Of a DNA stretch of 19,788 nucleotides, positions 7,087-14,875 are shown piece by piece (the stretch's first letter is position 1; each line of letters opens with the position of its first letter). The notes below the pieces were generated by a model, which saw nothing but the letters and a program-made list of their open reading frames with translations, did no database searches and was not told the DNA's origin. Origin of the DNA: Verrucomicrobia bacterium UBA1629 (GTDB lineage Bacteria; Verrucomicrobiota; Kiritimatiellia; RFP12; UBA1067); the NCBI GenBank assembly GCA_002321305.1, contig DCMF01000017.1, forward strand, positions 72,744 through 92,531, read 5' to 3'. A program made the position numbers and the translations under genes.

Positions 7087-8910
7087 TTACCCGATGACCG
7101 CCAGCACGTCGCCCGTCGCGACCTTGTCCGTCGCGGCGACCATGACCGTGACCGTGCCGTCGCACGGGGCCGTGACCGGCGTCTCCATCTTCATGACGTC
7201 CATGACGAGGAGCTCGTCGCCCTTCGAGACCTTCGCGCCGTTCGCCGCCGTGACGCGGAGAACCGTGCCCGGCACGGGGGCCTTGACTTCCTGGCCGCCC
7301 GCCGGGGCCGCCGCCGCGGCCGGAGCCGCCTTGAGGCCCGCCTCGGCCTTGAAATCGACCGGCTTGCCGTTCACGACCGCCTTGCCGTCGCCCTTGATCT
7401 CGACGCCGTAGGCCTTGCCGCCGATCGTGACGGTGACCGGGCCGCCCTTGCCGGACGCCGGCTTCGCGTCTTCCGCGAAGCGGCAGCCCATCGGGGCCTT
7501 GGACGGGTCCTTGAGGAAGAGGATGCCCTTCTCCTTGCAGGACGCCGCGATGAAGATGTTCTCGTCCGTCACGGGCAGGCCCGCGTCCTCCAGCGCCTTC
7601 TTCGCGACCGCGCCGCCCTTCTTCGGGTCGGCGTCGTTGAGCTCCAGCACCGTCTTCGTCGTCGGGGTCGAGTAGGCCTTCGTCAGCTCGCTCGACGCCA
7701 TGAACTCGGACGCCTTCTTAACGATCTCAGGATCGGGCGCGACGGGCGTCTTGCCGAAGTAGCCCAGGACCATCTTCGCGTAGCCCGGCGCGAACTTCTT
7801 GAACTTGCCGAACATGACGTTCTGGATCGCCTGCTGGGCGTAGAACTGCGAGACCGGCGTCACGGACGTGCCGAAGCCGCCGAGGCGCACGCAGTCGTAC
7901 ATCTCCGCGATCATGTCGTCGTACTTGTCCATCATGCCGTTGTCGCGGAGCATCTGCGTGTTCGCCGTGAGCGCGCCGCCCGGCATCGGGCTCCACACGA
8001 TCTGCGGGTTCACGTTCATCGCTTCCGGCGGGAGGAAGTACTTCTTCATCGCGTTCTTGAAGGCGTCCTCGGCCTTCTTGATCTTGTTGATGTCGAAGTC
8101 GAAGCCGAAGTCGGGGTCGCCGTCGAGGCAGTGCCACATCGTGATGATGTCGGGCTGGCAGGTGCCGCCGCTCATCGGGGCCATCGAGAGGTCAAGGCCG
8201 TCCGCGCCGCCCTTGAGCGCCGCGAGGTAGCAGGCGACGCCGTTGCCGGCCGTCTCGTGCGAGTGGAACTGGATGTGCACCTTGTCGCCGAGGAGCTTGC
8301 GCGCAAGCTTCATCGTGTTGTAGACGGTCGTCGGCGTCGACGTGCCCGAGGCGTCCTTGAAGCAGACGCGGTCGAAGGGGATGCCCGCGTCCATGATCAT
8401 CTTCAGGCGGTCGCGGTAGAACTCCGGCGTGTGCGTACCCTGGTTGTCGATGCCGGGCGGAAGGCCCATCATCGTGACGACGACCTCGTGCTTCAGGCCC
8501 GCGTCGTGGATGCACTGGCCGGACCACTTCAGGTTGTTGACGTCGTTCAGGGCGTCGAAGTTGCGGATCGAGCTCATGCCGTGCTTCTTGAACATCTGGG
8601 CGTGGAGCTTGATCATGTCGCTCGACTGGCTCTCGAGGCCGACGACGTTCACGCCGCGCGAGAGCGTCTGGAGATCCGCCTCCGGCGCCGCCTTGCGGAA
8701 CTTGTCCATCACGTCAAAGGCGTCTTCCTGGCAGTAGAAGTAGCAGCTCTGGAAGCGCGCGCCGCCGCCCGCCTCGAACCAGCGGACGCCCGCCGCATAC
8801 GCTTCCTCGACGCAGGGGAGGAAGTCCTTGGAGAGAACGCGCGCGCCGACGACGGACTGGAAGCCGTCACGGAACGCAGTGAGCATGTACTTGACTGTTT
8901 TCTTGGCCAT
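7087..8910 (-). CDS. oadA: Biotin-dependent decarboxylase alpha subunit (oxaloacetate decarboxylase/pyruvate carboxylase B type)
   Basis: This 607-residue protein transfers the carboxyl group of a carboxylic acid, in the best-known case oxaloacetate, to biotin and hands it to the membrane beta subunit. The N-terminal TIM-barrel carboxyltransferase domain keeps the metal ligands D15 (RDGFQS), H216 and H218 (HSHETAGNG), and K185 in CFKDASG, the lysine that is carbamylated in relatives. The usual RDAHQS reads RDGFQS here. A conserved middle domain follows, then an Ala/Pro linker (APAAAAAPAGG) and a C-terminal biotinyl domain with the attachment Lys at 574 in DVMKMET. This fused layout is the OadA/PycB form. 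The ATG at 8910 has a weak ribosome site after an A-rich stretch. Oxaloacetate is the likely substrate but is not proven by sequence. Confidence 0.92.
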   Translation of the reverse strand: MAKKTVKYMLTAFRDGFQSVVGARVLSKDFLPCVEEAYAAGVRWFEAGGGARFQSCYFYCQEDAFDVMDKFRKAAPEADLQTLSRGVNVVGLESQSSDMIKLHAQMFKKHGMSSIRNFDALNDVNNLKWSGQCIHDAGLKHEVVVTMMGLPPGIDNQGTHTPEFYRDRLKMIMDAGIPFDRVCFKDASGTSTPTTVYNTMKLARKLLGDKVHIQFHSHETAGNGVACYLAALKGGADGLDLSMAPMSGGTCQPDIITMWHCLDGDPDFGFDFDINKIKKAEDAFKNAMKKYFLPPEAMNVNPQIVWSPMPGGALTANTQMLRDNGMMDKYDDMIAEMYDCVRLGGFGTSVTPVSQFYAQQAIQNVMFGKFKKFAPGYAKMVLGYFGKTPVAPDPEIVKKASEFMASSELTKAYSTPTTKTVLELNDADPKKGGAVAKKALEDAGLPVTDENIFIAASCKEKGILFLKDPSKAPMGCRFAEDAKPASGKGGPVTVTIGGKAYGVEIKGDGKAVVNGKPVDFKAEAGLKAAPAAAAAPAGGQEVKAPVPGTVLRVTAANGAKVSKGDELLVMDVMKMETPVTAPCDGTVTVMVAATDKVATGDVLAVIG

Positions 8911-8960
8911 GATGTTTTTTTTTGATTAGTTGAGTTTAGTTAGAAAAAATGCGAGATTGG

Positions 8961-9019
8961 CCTCTTGTCCCTCGTGTCTCTCCTGTCCCTCTTGACTTGG
9001 GGGACGCGAGGGACACGAG
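8961..9019. repeat. TGTCCCT-type low-complexity repeat in the oadG-oadA gap
   Basis: The plus strand carries TGTCCCTC-like units (TTGTCCCTCGTGTC, CTGTCCCTCTTG). They are followed by an inverted copy GCGAGGGACACGAGAG, so CTCGTGTC (8971-8978) can pair with GACACGAG (9012-9019). The same wording recurs inside the glycosyltransferase gene near 17105-17173. The rest of the 123-nt gap shows no promoter. Confidence 0.7.
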
Positions 9020-9033
9020 AGTCTTGAGAAGCC

Positions 9034-9255
9034 TTACCCCCGGAGCGCGACCGCGATGGCGAGCGCGATGTTCGCGTCGTCGTTCGACGCCGCCGCGACC
9101 GGCTTCTTCTTCGGCGTTTCGTCGGGAAGGAGCGCGTTGAACCGCGCAACGCCGCCCATCGTGAACTTCGTCACGAAGATGAGGAGCGAGAGGAAGAAGT
9201 AGACGATGCCCATGCCGGCGATCATCAGGACGAGACCTTGTAGCAGTACTGCCAT
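9034..9255 (-). CDS. oadG: Na+-translocating decarboxylase, gamma subunit
   Basis: A 73-residue small membrane protein. One hydrophobic segment covers residues about 4-30 (LLQGLVLMIAGMGIVYFF). A short hydrophilic linker with a Lys/Pro/Ala stretch (PKKKPVAAAS) follows, and the C-terminal tail is Ala/Ile-rich (DANIALAIAVAL), as in OadG proteins. In characterised pumps the gamma subunit holds the alpha and beta subunits together and speeds carboxyl transfer. Gene order gamma-alpha-beta with the two large subunits directly downstream supports the call. ATG at 9255 is preceded by AGAGGG about 10 nt upstream. No TATAAT promoter lies in front, so transcription may continue from hisI. Confidence 0.9.
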   Translation of the reverse strand: MAVLLQGLVLMIAGMGIVYFFLSLLIFVTKFTMGGVARFNALLPDETPKKKPVAAASNDDANIALAIAVALRG

Positions 9256-9302
9256 GTTAGTTTACCCTCTTTTTGTTGGACATTGATTACGTAGGTTCAA
9301 AT

Positions 9303-9390
9303 GGTTTGGGAGGTTTGGGAGGTTTGGGAAGTTTGGATGGTTCGGGAAGGCGCGTTCGTACTTTCCAAACCTTCACCAAACCTACCAAAC
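9303..9390. repeat. GGTTTGGGA 9-bp repeats, inverted, in the hisI-oadG gap
   Basis: Plus-strand units GGTTTGGGA occur three times in tandem from 9303, then a variant AGTTTGGAT. The facing arm 9365-9390 carries CCAAACC units in the opposite orientation. The two arms can fold into a long, imperfect GTTTGG/CCAAAC hairpin. Related 9-bp units lie in frame in the aminotransferase and flavoprotein genes. The 152-nt gap holds no other recognisable element. Confidence 0.85.
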
Positions 9391-9407
9391 ATCTTTACCT
9401 TTCTCCT

Positions 9408-9854
9408 TCACGGATCGACGAACGTCAGCTTCAGCGTGTCGAAGTCGATCTTTCGGTAGTAGCAGTTGCGCGGCGCGCCCGCCTTGTTCTTCGTGTGGCA
9501 GATGCCGCCGCGGCAGGGCCGCACGATGTAGAGGAGCGAGTTCTGCTCGCAGTTGACGTACGCCTCCAGGAGGTCGAACGTCTCGCCGCTCGTCTCGCCC
9601 TTGAACCAGAGCTTGTTGCGCGAGGTCGACCAGAGGATCAGCTTGCGCTTCGCGAACGATTCCCTCATCGCGAACTCGTTCGTGTAGGCGACGAGGATGA
9701 CCTCCTTCGTGTCGGCGTTCTGGACGGCGACGGGAATGACGCCCGGATCGTGCGCGGCCCCGCCCGCCGCGCGCGTGGCCGACACCTGCTGGCCGACCTT
9801 CTCAAGCTTCGTGAAATCGAGCGTCAGTTCGGAAGATTCTTCAAGTTGTCCCAT
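9408..9854 (-). CDS. hisI: Phosphoribosyl-AMP cyclohydrolase
   Basis: 148 residues. HisI opens the adenine ring of phosphoribosyl-AMP in the third step of histidine synthesis and acts in the cytosol as a metal-dependent dimer. LILWSTSRNKLWFKGETSG (73-90) is the strongly conserved family block, followed by GGICHT (116-121) with the zinc cysteine C119 and by C131. The usual DCDxD metal motif reads NCEQN at 101-105, with two of the three acids replaced by Asn and one by Glu. No HisE domain is fused and no other his genes are nearby. The gene has its own promoter directly after the fusA terminator. An AAAGGCG element lies about 7 nt before the ATG at 9854. Confidence 0.93.
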   Translation of the reverse strand: MGQLEESSELTLDFTKLEKVGQQVSATRAAGGAAHDPGVIPVAVQNADTKEVILVAYTNEFAMRESFAKRKLILWSTSRNKLWFKGETSGETFDLLEAYVNCEQNSLLYIVRPCRGGICHTKNKAGAPRNCYYRKIDFDTLKLTFVDP

Positions 9855-9864
9855 GTTTCTCGCC

Positions 9865-9878
9865 TTTTCAGCTGAAAA
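9865..9878. promoter_or_regulatory. Perfect palindrome in hisI leader, possible operator
   Basis: TTTTCAGCTGAAAA is a perfect 14-bp palindrome between the hisI -10 box and its start codon. Position and symmetry suit a repressor site or a small leader hairpin; the binding protein is unknown. Confidence 0.5.
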
Positions 9879-9887
9879 TTTCTGCGT

Positions 9888-9896
9888 ATTATACCA
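9888..9896 (-). promoter_or_regulatory. Extended -10 promoter of hisI
   Basis: TGGTATAAT, 33 nt before the hisI ATG. The T run of the preceding terminator runs straight into TGG, so any -35 would fall inside the terminator stem; none is seen. Confidence 0.78.
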
Positions 9897-9926
9897 AAAA
9901 AAATCGCCGCGCGTGGCGGCGATTTT
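9896..9926 (-). terminator. Intrinsic terminator of fusA
   Basis: An 11-bp perfect stem (arms 9900-9910 and 9916-9926) has a 5-nt loop and a run of eight T on the minus strand. It lies 35 nt beyond the fusA stop. This is the clearest rho-independent terminator in the window. Confidence 0.92.
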
Positions 9927-9960
9927 CTCTGCGCGACAAATCGCGCCGATTCCGACGGCC

Positions 9961-12063
9961 TCAGTCGGCCATCGGACGGACCTTGCCCTCCTTGACGCGC
10001 TTCTCGATGACCTGCTGGGCGATGTTCTTCGGCACCGCCTCGTACTGCTTGAAGATCATCGTGAACGAGCCGCGGCCCTGCGTGACCGTGCGGATCGCGT
10101 TCGAGTAGCCGAACATCTCGCCGAGCGGGACGGTCGCCTTGAGGAGCTTCACGCCCGCGCGGTCCTCCATGCCCTCGATGCGGCCGCGACGCTGGTTGAT
10201 CGAGCCGTTCGCCGCGCCCATGTACTGCTCGGGGACGACGACCTCGACGTCCATCATCGGCTCCAGCAGCTGCGGCTTCGCCTTGAGGAACGCCTGCTTG
10301 AAGCACTGCATCGCGCAGGTGATGAACGCGAACTCGTTCGAGTCGACCTCGTGGTACGAGCCGAAGTAGACCGTCGCCTTGACGTCCACGACCGGGAAGC
10401 CCGCGAGCGGGCCGGCCTCGAGCGCCTTCTTGACGCCCTTCTCGACCGCCGGGATGTACTCCGTCGGGATCACGCCGCCCTTGACCTCGTTGACGAACTC
10501 GAAGCCCTTGCCCGGCTCCTGCGGCGCAAGCTTCAGGCAGACGTGCGCGTACTGGCCGCGGCCGCCGGACTGCTTGACGTGCTTGTACTCGTTGTCGACC
10601 GGCACCGTGATCGTCTCGCGGTACGCGACCTGCGGCGCGCCGACGTCGCACTCGACGTTGAACTCGCGCTTCAGGCGGTCGACGATGACCTCGAGGTAGA
10701 GCTCGCCCATGCCGGCGATGATCGTCTCGCTCGTCTCCTGGTCAAACGTGACGACGAAGGTCGGGTCTTCCATCGCGAGCGCGTGGAGCGCGACGCCGAG
10801 CTTCTCGTTGTCGCCGCGCGACTTCGGCTTGACCGCGACCGAGATGACCGGCGCCGGGAAGTCGATCGACTCCAGCGTGATCGGGTGGTCGGGGTCGCAG
10901 AGCGTATCGCCCGTGCGCGTCTCGGTGAGGCCGACGCACGCGACGATATCGCCGGCGTGCGCCTCGTCCAGCGGCTCCTGCTTCGAGGCGTGCATGCGGA
11001 AGAGGCGCGAGATGCGCTGCTCCTTGTTGATCGTCGAGTCCAGGAGCTCCTCGCCGAGCTTCAGCGTGCCCGAGTAGACGCGCACGAACGTGATCTTGCC
11101 GCCCGACTTCGGGTCGTTCATGATCTTGAACGCGAGGCCGCAGAACGGCTCGGTGTCGCTCACCTCGCGCTTCTGGGTCGGATCGTCGGCCGAGACAGCC
11201 GGGCCCGCGTCGAGCGGGGACGGCAGGTAGTCGCAGACCGCGTCGAGAAGCGGCTGGATGCCCTTGTCCTTGAACGCCGAGCCGCAGAACGCCGGGGTGA
11301 TCGTGCGCGCGAGCGTGCCCTTGCGGATCGCCTTCTTGATCTCGTCGTTCGTCAGCTCCTCGCCCGCGAAGAACTTCTCCATCAGCGCGTCGTCCTGCTC
11401 GGCGGCCGACTCGACCATCTTCTGGCGGTACTCCTGCGCCTTCTCGACGTACTCCTCCGGGATGTCCTTCTCAATGACCGTCTTGCCGAGCGACTTCATG
11501 TCGAAGTAGAGGGCCTTCATCTTGATGAGGTCGATGACGCCGTCAAACGTCTCCGCCGCGCCAATCGGGATGACCATCGGCACCGGGTTCGCGTTGAGCT
11601 GGTTCTTCATCTGCTCCATCACGTTGTAGAAGTTCGCGCCCACGCGGTCCATCTTGTTGACGAACGCGATCTTCGGCACCTTGTACTTCTCGGACTGGCG
11701 CCACACCTGCTCGGACTGGGGCTGGACGCCGCCGACCGCGCAGTAGAGCGCGACCGCGCCGTCGAGGACGCGCAGCGAGCGCTCGACCTCGGCCGTGAAG
11801 TCCACGTGTCCGGGGGTGTCAATGAGCGAGAGGCGGTAGGCGCCCCACTGCACGCACGTCGCGGCGGACTGGATCGTGATGCCGCGCTCCTGCTCCTGCA
11901 CCATGAAGTCCATCGTCGCGGCGCCGTCATGCACCTCGCCGATCTTGTAGTTCTTGCCGGAATAGAAGAGAATGCGTTCGGACGTCGTGGTCTTGCCACC
12001 GTCAATGTGGGCCATGATGCCGAAGTTTCTCACGTGATCGAGCGGAATGTCGCGCTTTGCCAT
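9961..12063 (-). CDS. fusA: Translation elongation factor G
   Basis: This 700-residue ribosomal translocase GTPase has all domains present and is full length. G motifs: P-loop AHIDGGKTTT (18-27), switch region ERGITIQSAA, DTPGH, NKMD and GSAF. The P-loop has Gly at 22 where EF-G normally has Ala (HIDAGKTT). Domains III-V include the tip-of-domain-IV region and a canonical end segment GEMFGYSNAIRTVTQGRGSF. ATG at 12063 has an AAGGA element about 12-16 nt upstream. It is monocistronic here: its own promoter lies upstream and a strong terminator follows, with no rpsL, rpsG or tuf genes nearby. It could be either a main EF-G or a paralog; the close match to standard EF-G motifs favours a functional factor. 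Confidence 0.96.
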   Translation of the reverse strand: MAKRDIPLDHVRNFGIMAHIDGGKTTTSERILFYSGKNYKIGEVHDGAATMDFMVQEQERGITIQSAATCVQWGAYRLSLIDTPGHVDFTAEVERSLRVLDGAVALYCAVGGVQPQSEQVWRQSEKYKVPKIAFVNKMDRVGANFYNVMEQMKNQLNANPVPMVIPIGAAETFDGVIDLIKMKALYFDMKSLGKTVIEKDIPEEYVEKAQEYRQKMVESAAEQDDALMEKFFAGEELTNDEIKKAIRKGTLARTITPAFCGSAFKDKGIQPLLDAVCDYLPSPLDAGPAVSADDPTQKREVSDTEPFCGLAFKIMNDPKSGGKITFVRVYSGTLKLGEELLDSTINKEQRISRLFRMHASKQEPLDEAHAGDIVACVGLTETRTGDTLCDPDHPITLESIDFPAPVISVAVKPKSRGDNEKLGVALHALAMEDPTFVVTFDQETSETIIAGMGELYLEVIVDRLKREFNVECDVGAPQVAYRETITVPVDNEYKHVKQSGGRGQYAHVCLKLAPQEPGKGFEFVNEVKGGVIPTEYIPAVEKGVKKALEAGPLAGFPVVDVKATVYFGSYHEVDSNEFAFITCAMQCFKQAFLKAKPQLLEPMMDVEVVVPEQYMGAANGSINQRRGRIEGMEDRAGVKLLKATVPLGEMFGYSNAIRTVTQGRGSFTMIFKQYEAVPKNIAQQVIEKRVKEGKVRPMAD

Positions 12064-12101
12064 TTTCTTGTTTCTTCCTTTTACCTAGAGAAATTTTGGA
12101 T

Positions 12102-12131
12102 ATTATACCGAAAACAGGCCCCGCTTTTCAA
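12102..12131 (-). promoter_or_regulatory. Sigma-70-type promoter of fusA
   Basis: TATAAT (12102-12107) with TTGAAA (12126-12131) exactly 18 bp upstream. It lacks the TGn extension (CGG instead) and is 38 nt from the ATG. The -35 lies inside the terminator-like hairpin of the upstream unit. Confidence 0.8.
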
Positions 12132-12137
12132 GAGGGG
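12119..12137 (-). terminator. Possible terminator after the efflux adaptor gene
   Basis: On the minus strand CCCC-T-CTT pairs with AAG-C-GGGG around a 3-nt loop, followed by CCTGTTTT. It begins 12 nt after the adaptor stop codon. The stem is short and the T tract weak, so function is uncertain. Confidence 0.45.
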
Positions 12138-12149
12138 TGCCTAAACCCC

Positions 12150-13394
12150 CTATTTTTGCGCCTTCGGTTCGGGCGCCGTGCCCGCCGTGCCGCGCTTCGG
12201 GGGCTTCGGCATGAACGGATTGCTCGCCGCGTCCGACGGCGGCGCGAGCGTCGCCGTCTGGTAGCCGACGACGGCCTCCTTCCCCTCGAACGCATCGCCG
12301 CCCACCAGCTCCGTGAAGGAGTCGTCCGAGACGCCCTCCGTGACGAGATGCGGCGTCAGCCTGCCGTCCGCGCCCACGAGCCAGATCTTGCGCCCGCGCG
12401 GCACCTCGCCCGGCGCGCGGTCCTCCTCCTTCGGACGGAAGCGGAACGCCGCCGCCGAGACGACGACCGCGTTCTCGGCGCGCGCCGTCTCGATGGAGAG
12501 CGTCGCCGTCATGCCGGGGAACAGCATCTCGTCCGGGTTCTCCGCCTCGATGATGATCGGATAGGTGACGACGTTGTTCGTCGTCGTCGAGGCGAGGCGG
12601 ATCTGCCGCACCTTGCCCGTGAACTTGCGCCGATAGGCGTCCGCCGTGAAGGTGACGGACTGCCCGACCTTGATGTTGCCGACGTCCGCCTCCGGCACGG
12701 TCGCCTCGACCCACACCGTCTTCAGGTCTTCCGCGATCGTCAGGACAGGCACGGCGTTCATCGACGAGACGACCGTCTCGCCCTCCTCGACCTTGCGCGC
12801 GAGGACGACGCCGTTCACGGGCGAGCGGATCGTGCAGTAGTCGAGGTCGGCCTTCGCCTTCGAGACGGAAGCCTCGGACTGCTCGACGGACGCCTTCGCG
12901 CTGTCGAGCGACGCGGCCGCGCTGTCGCGCGCCTCGACGGCCGCATCGAGGTCGGCTTCCGGGCACATCTCCTTCCCGAAGAGCGCCCGCTTGCGCACAA
13001 GCGTCTTCTCCGCGAGCGTCAGCGCCGCCTCGCACTGCTTCACCTTCGCCCGGTTGCCGTGCAGCTGGCCGACCGCGTTGCGGTACGTCGCCTCGTAGAC
13101 GAGCGGGTCGATGAGCGCGACGACCTGGCCGTTCGTCACGGTCGAGTTGTAGTCGACGAAGAGCTTGATGACCTTGCCGTTCACCTGCGCGCCGACGGGG
13201 ATGCCGCTCGGCGTGTTGCGCGGCTGGACAGTCCCCGTCGCCTCGACCGTGCGCACGAGATCCGTGCGCGTGATCGGCGCGAAGCGGAACTTCGGCCCCT
13301 TCGGCCCGCCGCCGAACGGCGCGCCGCCCTCCTTGCCGCACCCCGAAACCAGCACCAGTCCGGCAACGGCCAACACAATCTCGATTCTGCCCAT
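12150..13394 (-). CDS. Efflux periplasmic adaptor lipoprotein (MacA/AcrA family)
   Basis: This 414-residue membrane fusion protein links an inner-membrane pump to an outer-membrane channel. The N-terminus ends in a lipobox (LVSGC), with Cys19 as the likely lipidated residue. Lipoyl half-motifs are seen at IPVGAQVNGKVIKLFVDYNS and IRSPVNGVVLARKVEEGE. They flank an alpha-helical hairpin rich in Ala, Glu and Lys (about residues 110-180). A beta-barrel segment NVVTYPIIIEAENPDEMLF then GMTATLSIET is typical of MacA-like adaptors. The C-terminal tail is Pro/Lys-rich. A GGAAAGGA ribosome site precedes ATG 13394, 18 nt after the TolC-like gene. No MacB or RND pump gene follows; fusA is next. The pump must be encoded elsewhere, if it exists. 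Confidence 0.88.
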   Translation of the reverse strand: MGRIEIVLAVAGLVLVSGCGKEGGAPFGGGPKGPKFRFAPITRTDLVRTVEATGTVQPRNTPSGIPVGAQVNGKVIKLFVDYNSTVTNGQVVALIDPLVYEATYRNAVGQLHGNRAKVKQCEAALTLAEKTLVRKRALFGKEMCPEADLDAAVEARDSAAASLDSAKASVEQSEASVSKAKADLDYCTIRSPVNGVVLARKVEEGETVVSSMNAVPVLTIAEDLKTVWVEATVPEADVGNIKVGQSVTFTADAYRRKFTGKVRQIRLASTTTNNVVTYPIIIEAENPDEMLFPGMTATLSIETARAENAVVVSAAAFRFRPKEEDRAPGEVPRGRKIWLVGADGRLTPHLVTEGVSDDSFTELVGGDAFEGKEAVVGYQTATLAPPSDAASNPFMPKPPKRGTAGTAPEPKAQK

Positions 13395-13412
13395 GCTCTG
13401 CGCATCCTTTCC

Positions 13413-14867
13413 TTAGGGTTCGTTCGTCCTTTGCACGTCGCGCACGACCTCCTCGCGGAAACGCGGCGCACGGCCCGTCAGCGCGAAGATCGCGGCCTCG
13501 GCGCGCTGGCCGTCGTAGAACGCCGCGATGCAGTCGCCGCGCGCCTGCGAATCGGACGCGATCGCCTCCGAAAGCTCGATGCGGCTCGCGCTGCCGACGA
13601 CGAACTGCGCCCGCACCGTCTCCAGGTTCTCCGCCGCGCTGCGCAGGGACGCACGGGCGCTCGCGACCGCCTCGCGCGCGTTGTCGCGGCTCGCGACCGC
13701 CGTCTCCAGGTCGACCGACAGCTTCTGCTCGGCTTCATCCACGTCCGCCGCCGCGCTTTCGAGCGCAACGACCGCCCGGTCGACCGCCGTCGTCTTGCGG
13801 AAGCCCTGAAAGAGCGTCTGCGCGGCCGAGACGCCCCAGCGGAAGACCCAGAGCGGATCCGCCCAGCTGAGCGTCGCCGTCGCCGAGACGGACGGATACA
13901 GGTCCGCGACCGCCGCATCGACCGAGTGCGAGGCCGCGCGCAGCTTCGCGCGGGCGGCGCGCAGCGCCGGCGCGTTCGTGCGCGCGAACGCGAACGCCGC
14001 GCCGACGTCCTCCTCCGTCGCGGCAAACCCGCGCCGCACCGAACAGACGCCGACCGGCGCCGTGCCGAACGCCGTCTGCCACGTGCCGCGCGCGACCTCG
14101 ACGCCGAGAGCCTGCAGCAGCGTCGCCCCCGTCGTCTCGACGCGGTTCGACGCGGTGACGACGGCCTGCTGCGCCTGCGCAAGATCAAGGCGCGCCTTCA
14201 GCACGTCCAGCCGGTCGGCCTCGCCCGCCTGGCGCCGCGCCTCCATGCGCGCCAGATGCTCCGCATACCGCTGCACGTTCGTCTGCGCGACCTCCAGCAG
14301 CGCGCGCCGTTCGAAAAAGTCGAAGTAGGCCTCCGCCACCTCCCGAAACACCGAGAATCCCTCGTCCGACAGCGCGACCTCCGCCGCAACGACCTGCTCG
14401 GCCTGCGCCCGGGCCTGGGCCGCGTAGCGCCCAAAGTCGTAGACGAGCAGATCCAGCGAAAGCGCGGCGGACGGATCGCCCGCCGTCCGCCAGAGACGGC
14501 CGTCGTCCAGCCGGACGGCGTCGCTCGCTTCGCTGTGCCCGCCGGATACGGAAAGCTTCGGCGCAGTCCACGGCGTCCCGCTCAGGACTGGCGCATCCGC
14601 CGCAAGGGCCTTGAGCGCCAGACGCGCGTCCCGCACCGCCAGCGCCTTCGAGACGACGGACGGACGGTTCGTCAGCGCGAAGGCGAACAGGCCCTCCAGC
14701 GGCTGCCCGCGAAAATCGACGCGCGCCCGCGACGCGGCCGCCGCCGCGTCGTCGCTCTTCGGCGCCAGCGTCGCCTGCGCCTCACGCGCCTCGCGCACCG
14801 TCGAGCAGCCGACGGCCGCCGTCAGCGCCAAGACAAACAGGACGCTCCCTCTTCCCCTCTTCTTCAT
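13413..14867 (-). CDS. TolC-like outer membrane efflux lipoprotein
   Basis: 484 residues, the outer-membrane channel partner of tripartite efflux systems. A signal peptide with lipobox-like AAVGC (Cys21) opens the protein. Two repeated helical OEP segments follow: roughly residues 150-270 (REVAEAYFDFFERRALLEVA, ARLDLAQAQQAVVTASNRVE) and 300-470 (VSATATLSWADPLWVF, SRIELSEAIASDSQARGD). The length fits TolC/NodT lipoproteins. ATG 14867 has only 8 nt to the -10 hexamer, so the mRNA should be essentially leaderless. The adaptor gene follows after 18 nt with a good ribosome site. Cargo is unknown. Confidence 0.88.
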   Translation of the reverse strand: MKKRGRGSVLFVLALTAAVGCSTVREAREAQATLAPKSDDAAAAASRARVDFRGQPLEGLFAFALTNRPSVVSKALAVRDARLALKALAADAPVLSGTPWTAPKLSVSGGHSEASDAVRLDDGRLWRTAGDPSAALSLDLLVYDFGRYAAQARAQAEQVVAAEVALSDEGFSVFREVAEAYFDFFERRALLEVAQTNVQRYAEHLARMEARRQAGEADRLDVLKARLDLAQAQQAVVTASNRVETTGATLLQALGVEVARGTWQTAFGTAPVGVCSVRRGFAATEEDVGAAFAFARTNAPALRAARAKLRAASHSVDAAVADLYPSVSATATLSWADPLWVFRWGVSAAQTLFQGFRKTTAVDRAVVALESAAADVDEAEQKLSVDLETAVASRDNAREAVASARASLRSAAENLETVRAQFVVGSASRIELSEAIASDSQARGDCIAAFYDGQRAEAAIFALTGRAPRFREEVVRDVQRTNEP

Positions 14868-14875
14868 GAACGGGT

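Noticed and set aside
8961..9390. Repeat clusters as a CRISPR array
   Set aside because: The units are 7-10 bp, imperfect and contiguous without unique spacers, and no cas genes are present.
9303..9390. Inverted GTTTGG arms as the hisI terminator
   Set aside because: They can fold, but no T tract follows on the minus strand and the same units occur inside genes, so a repeat element is the better label.
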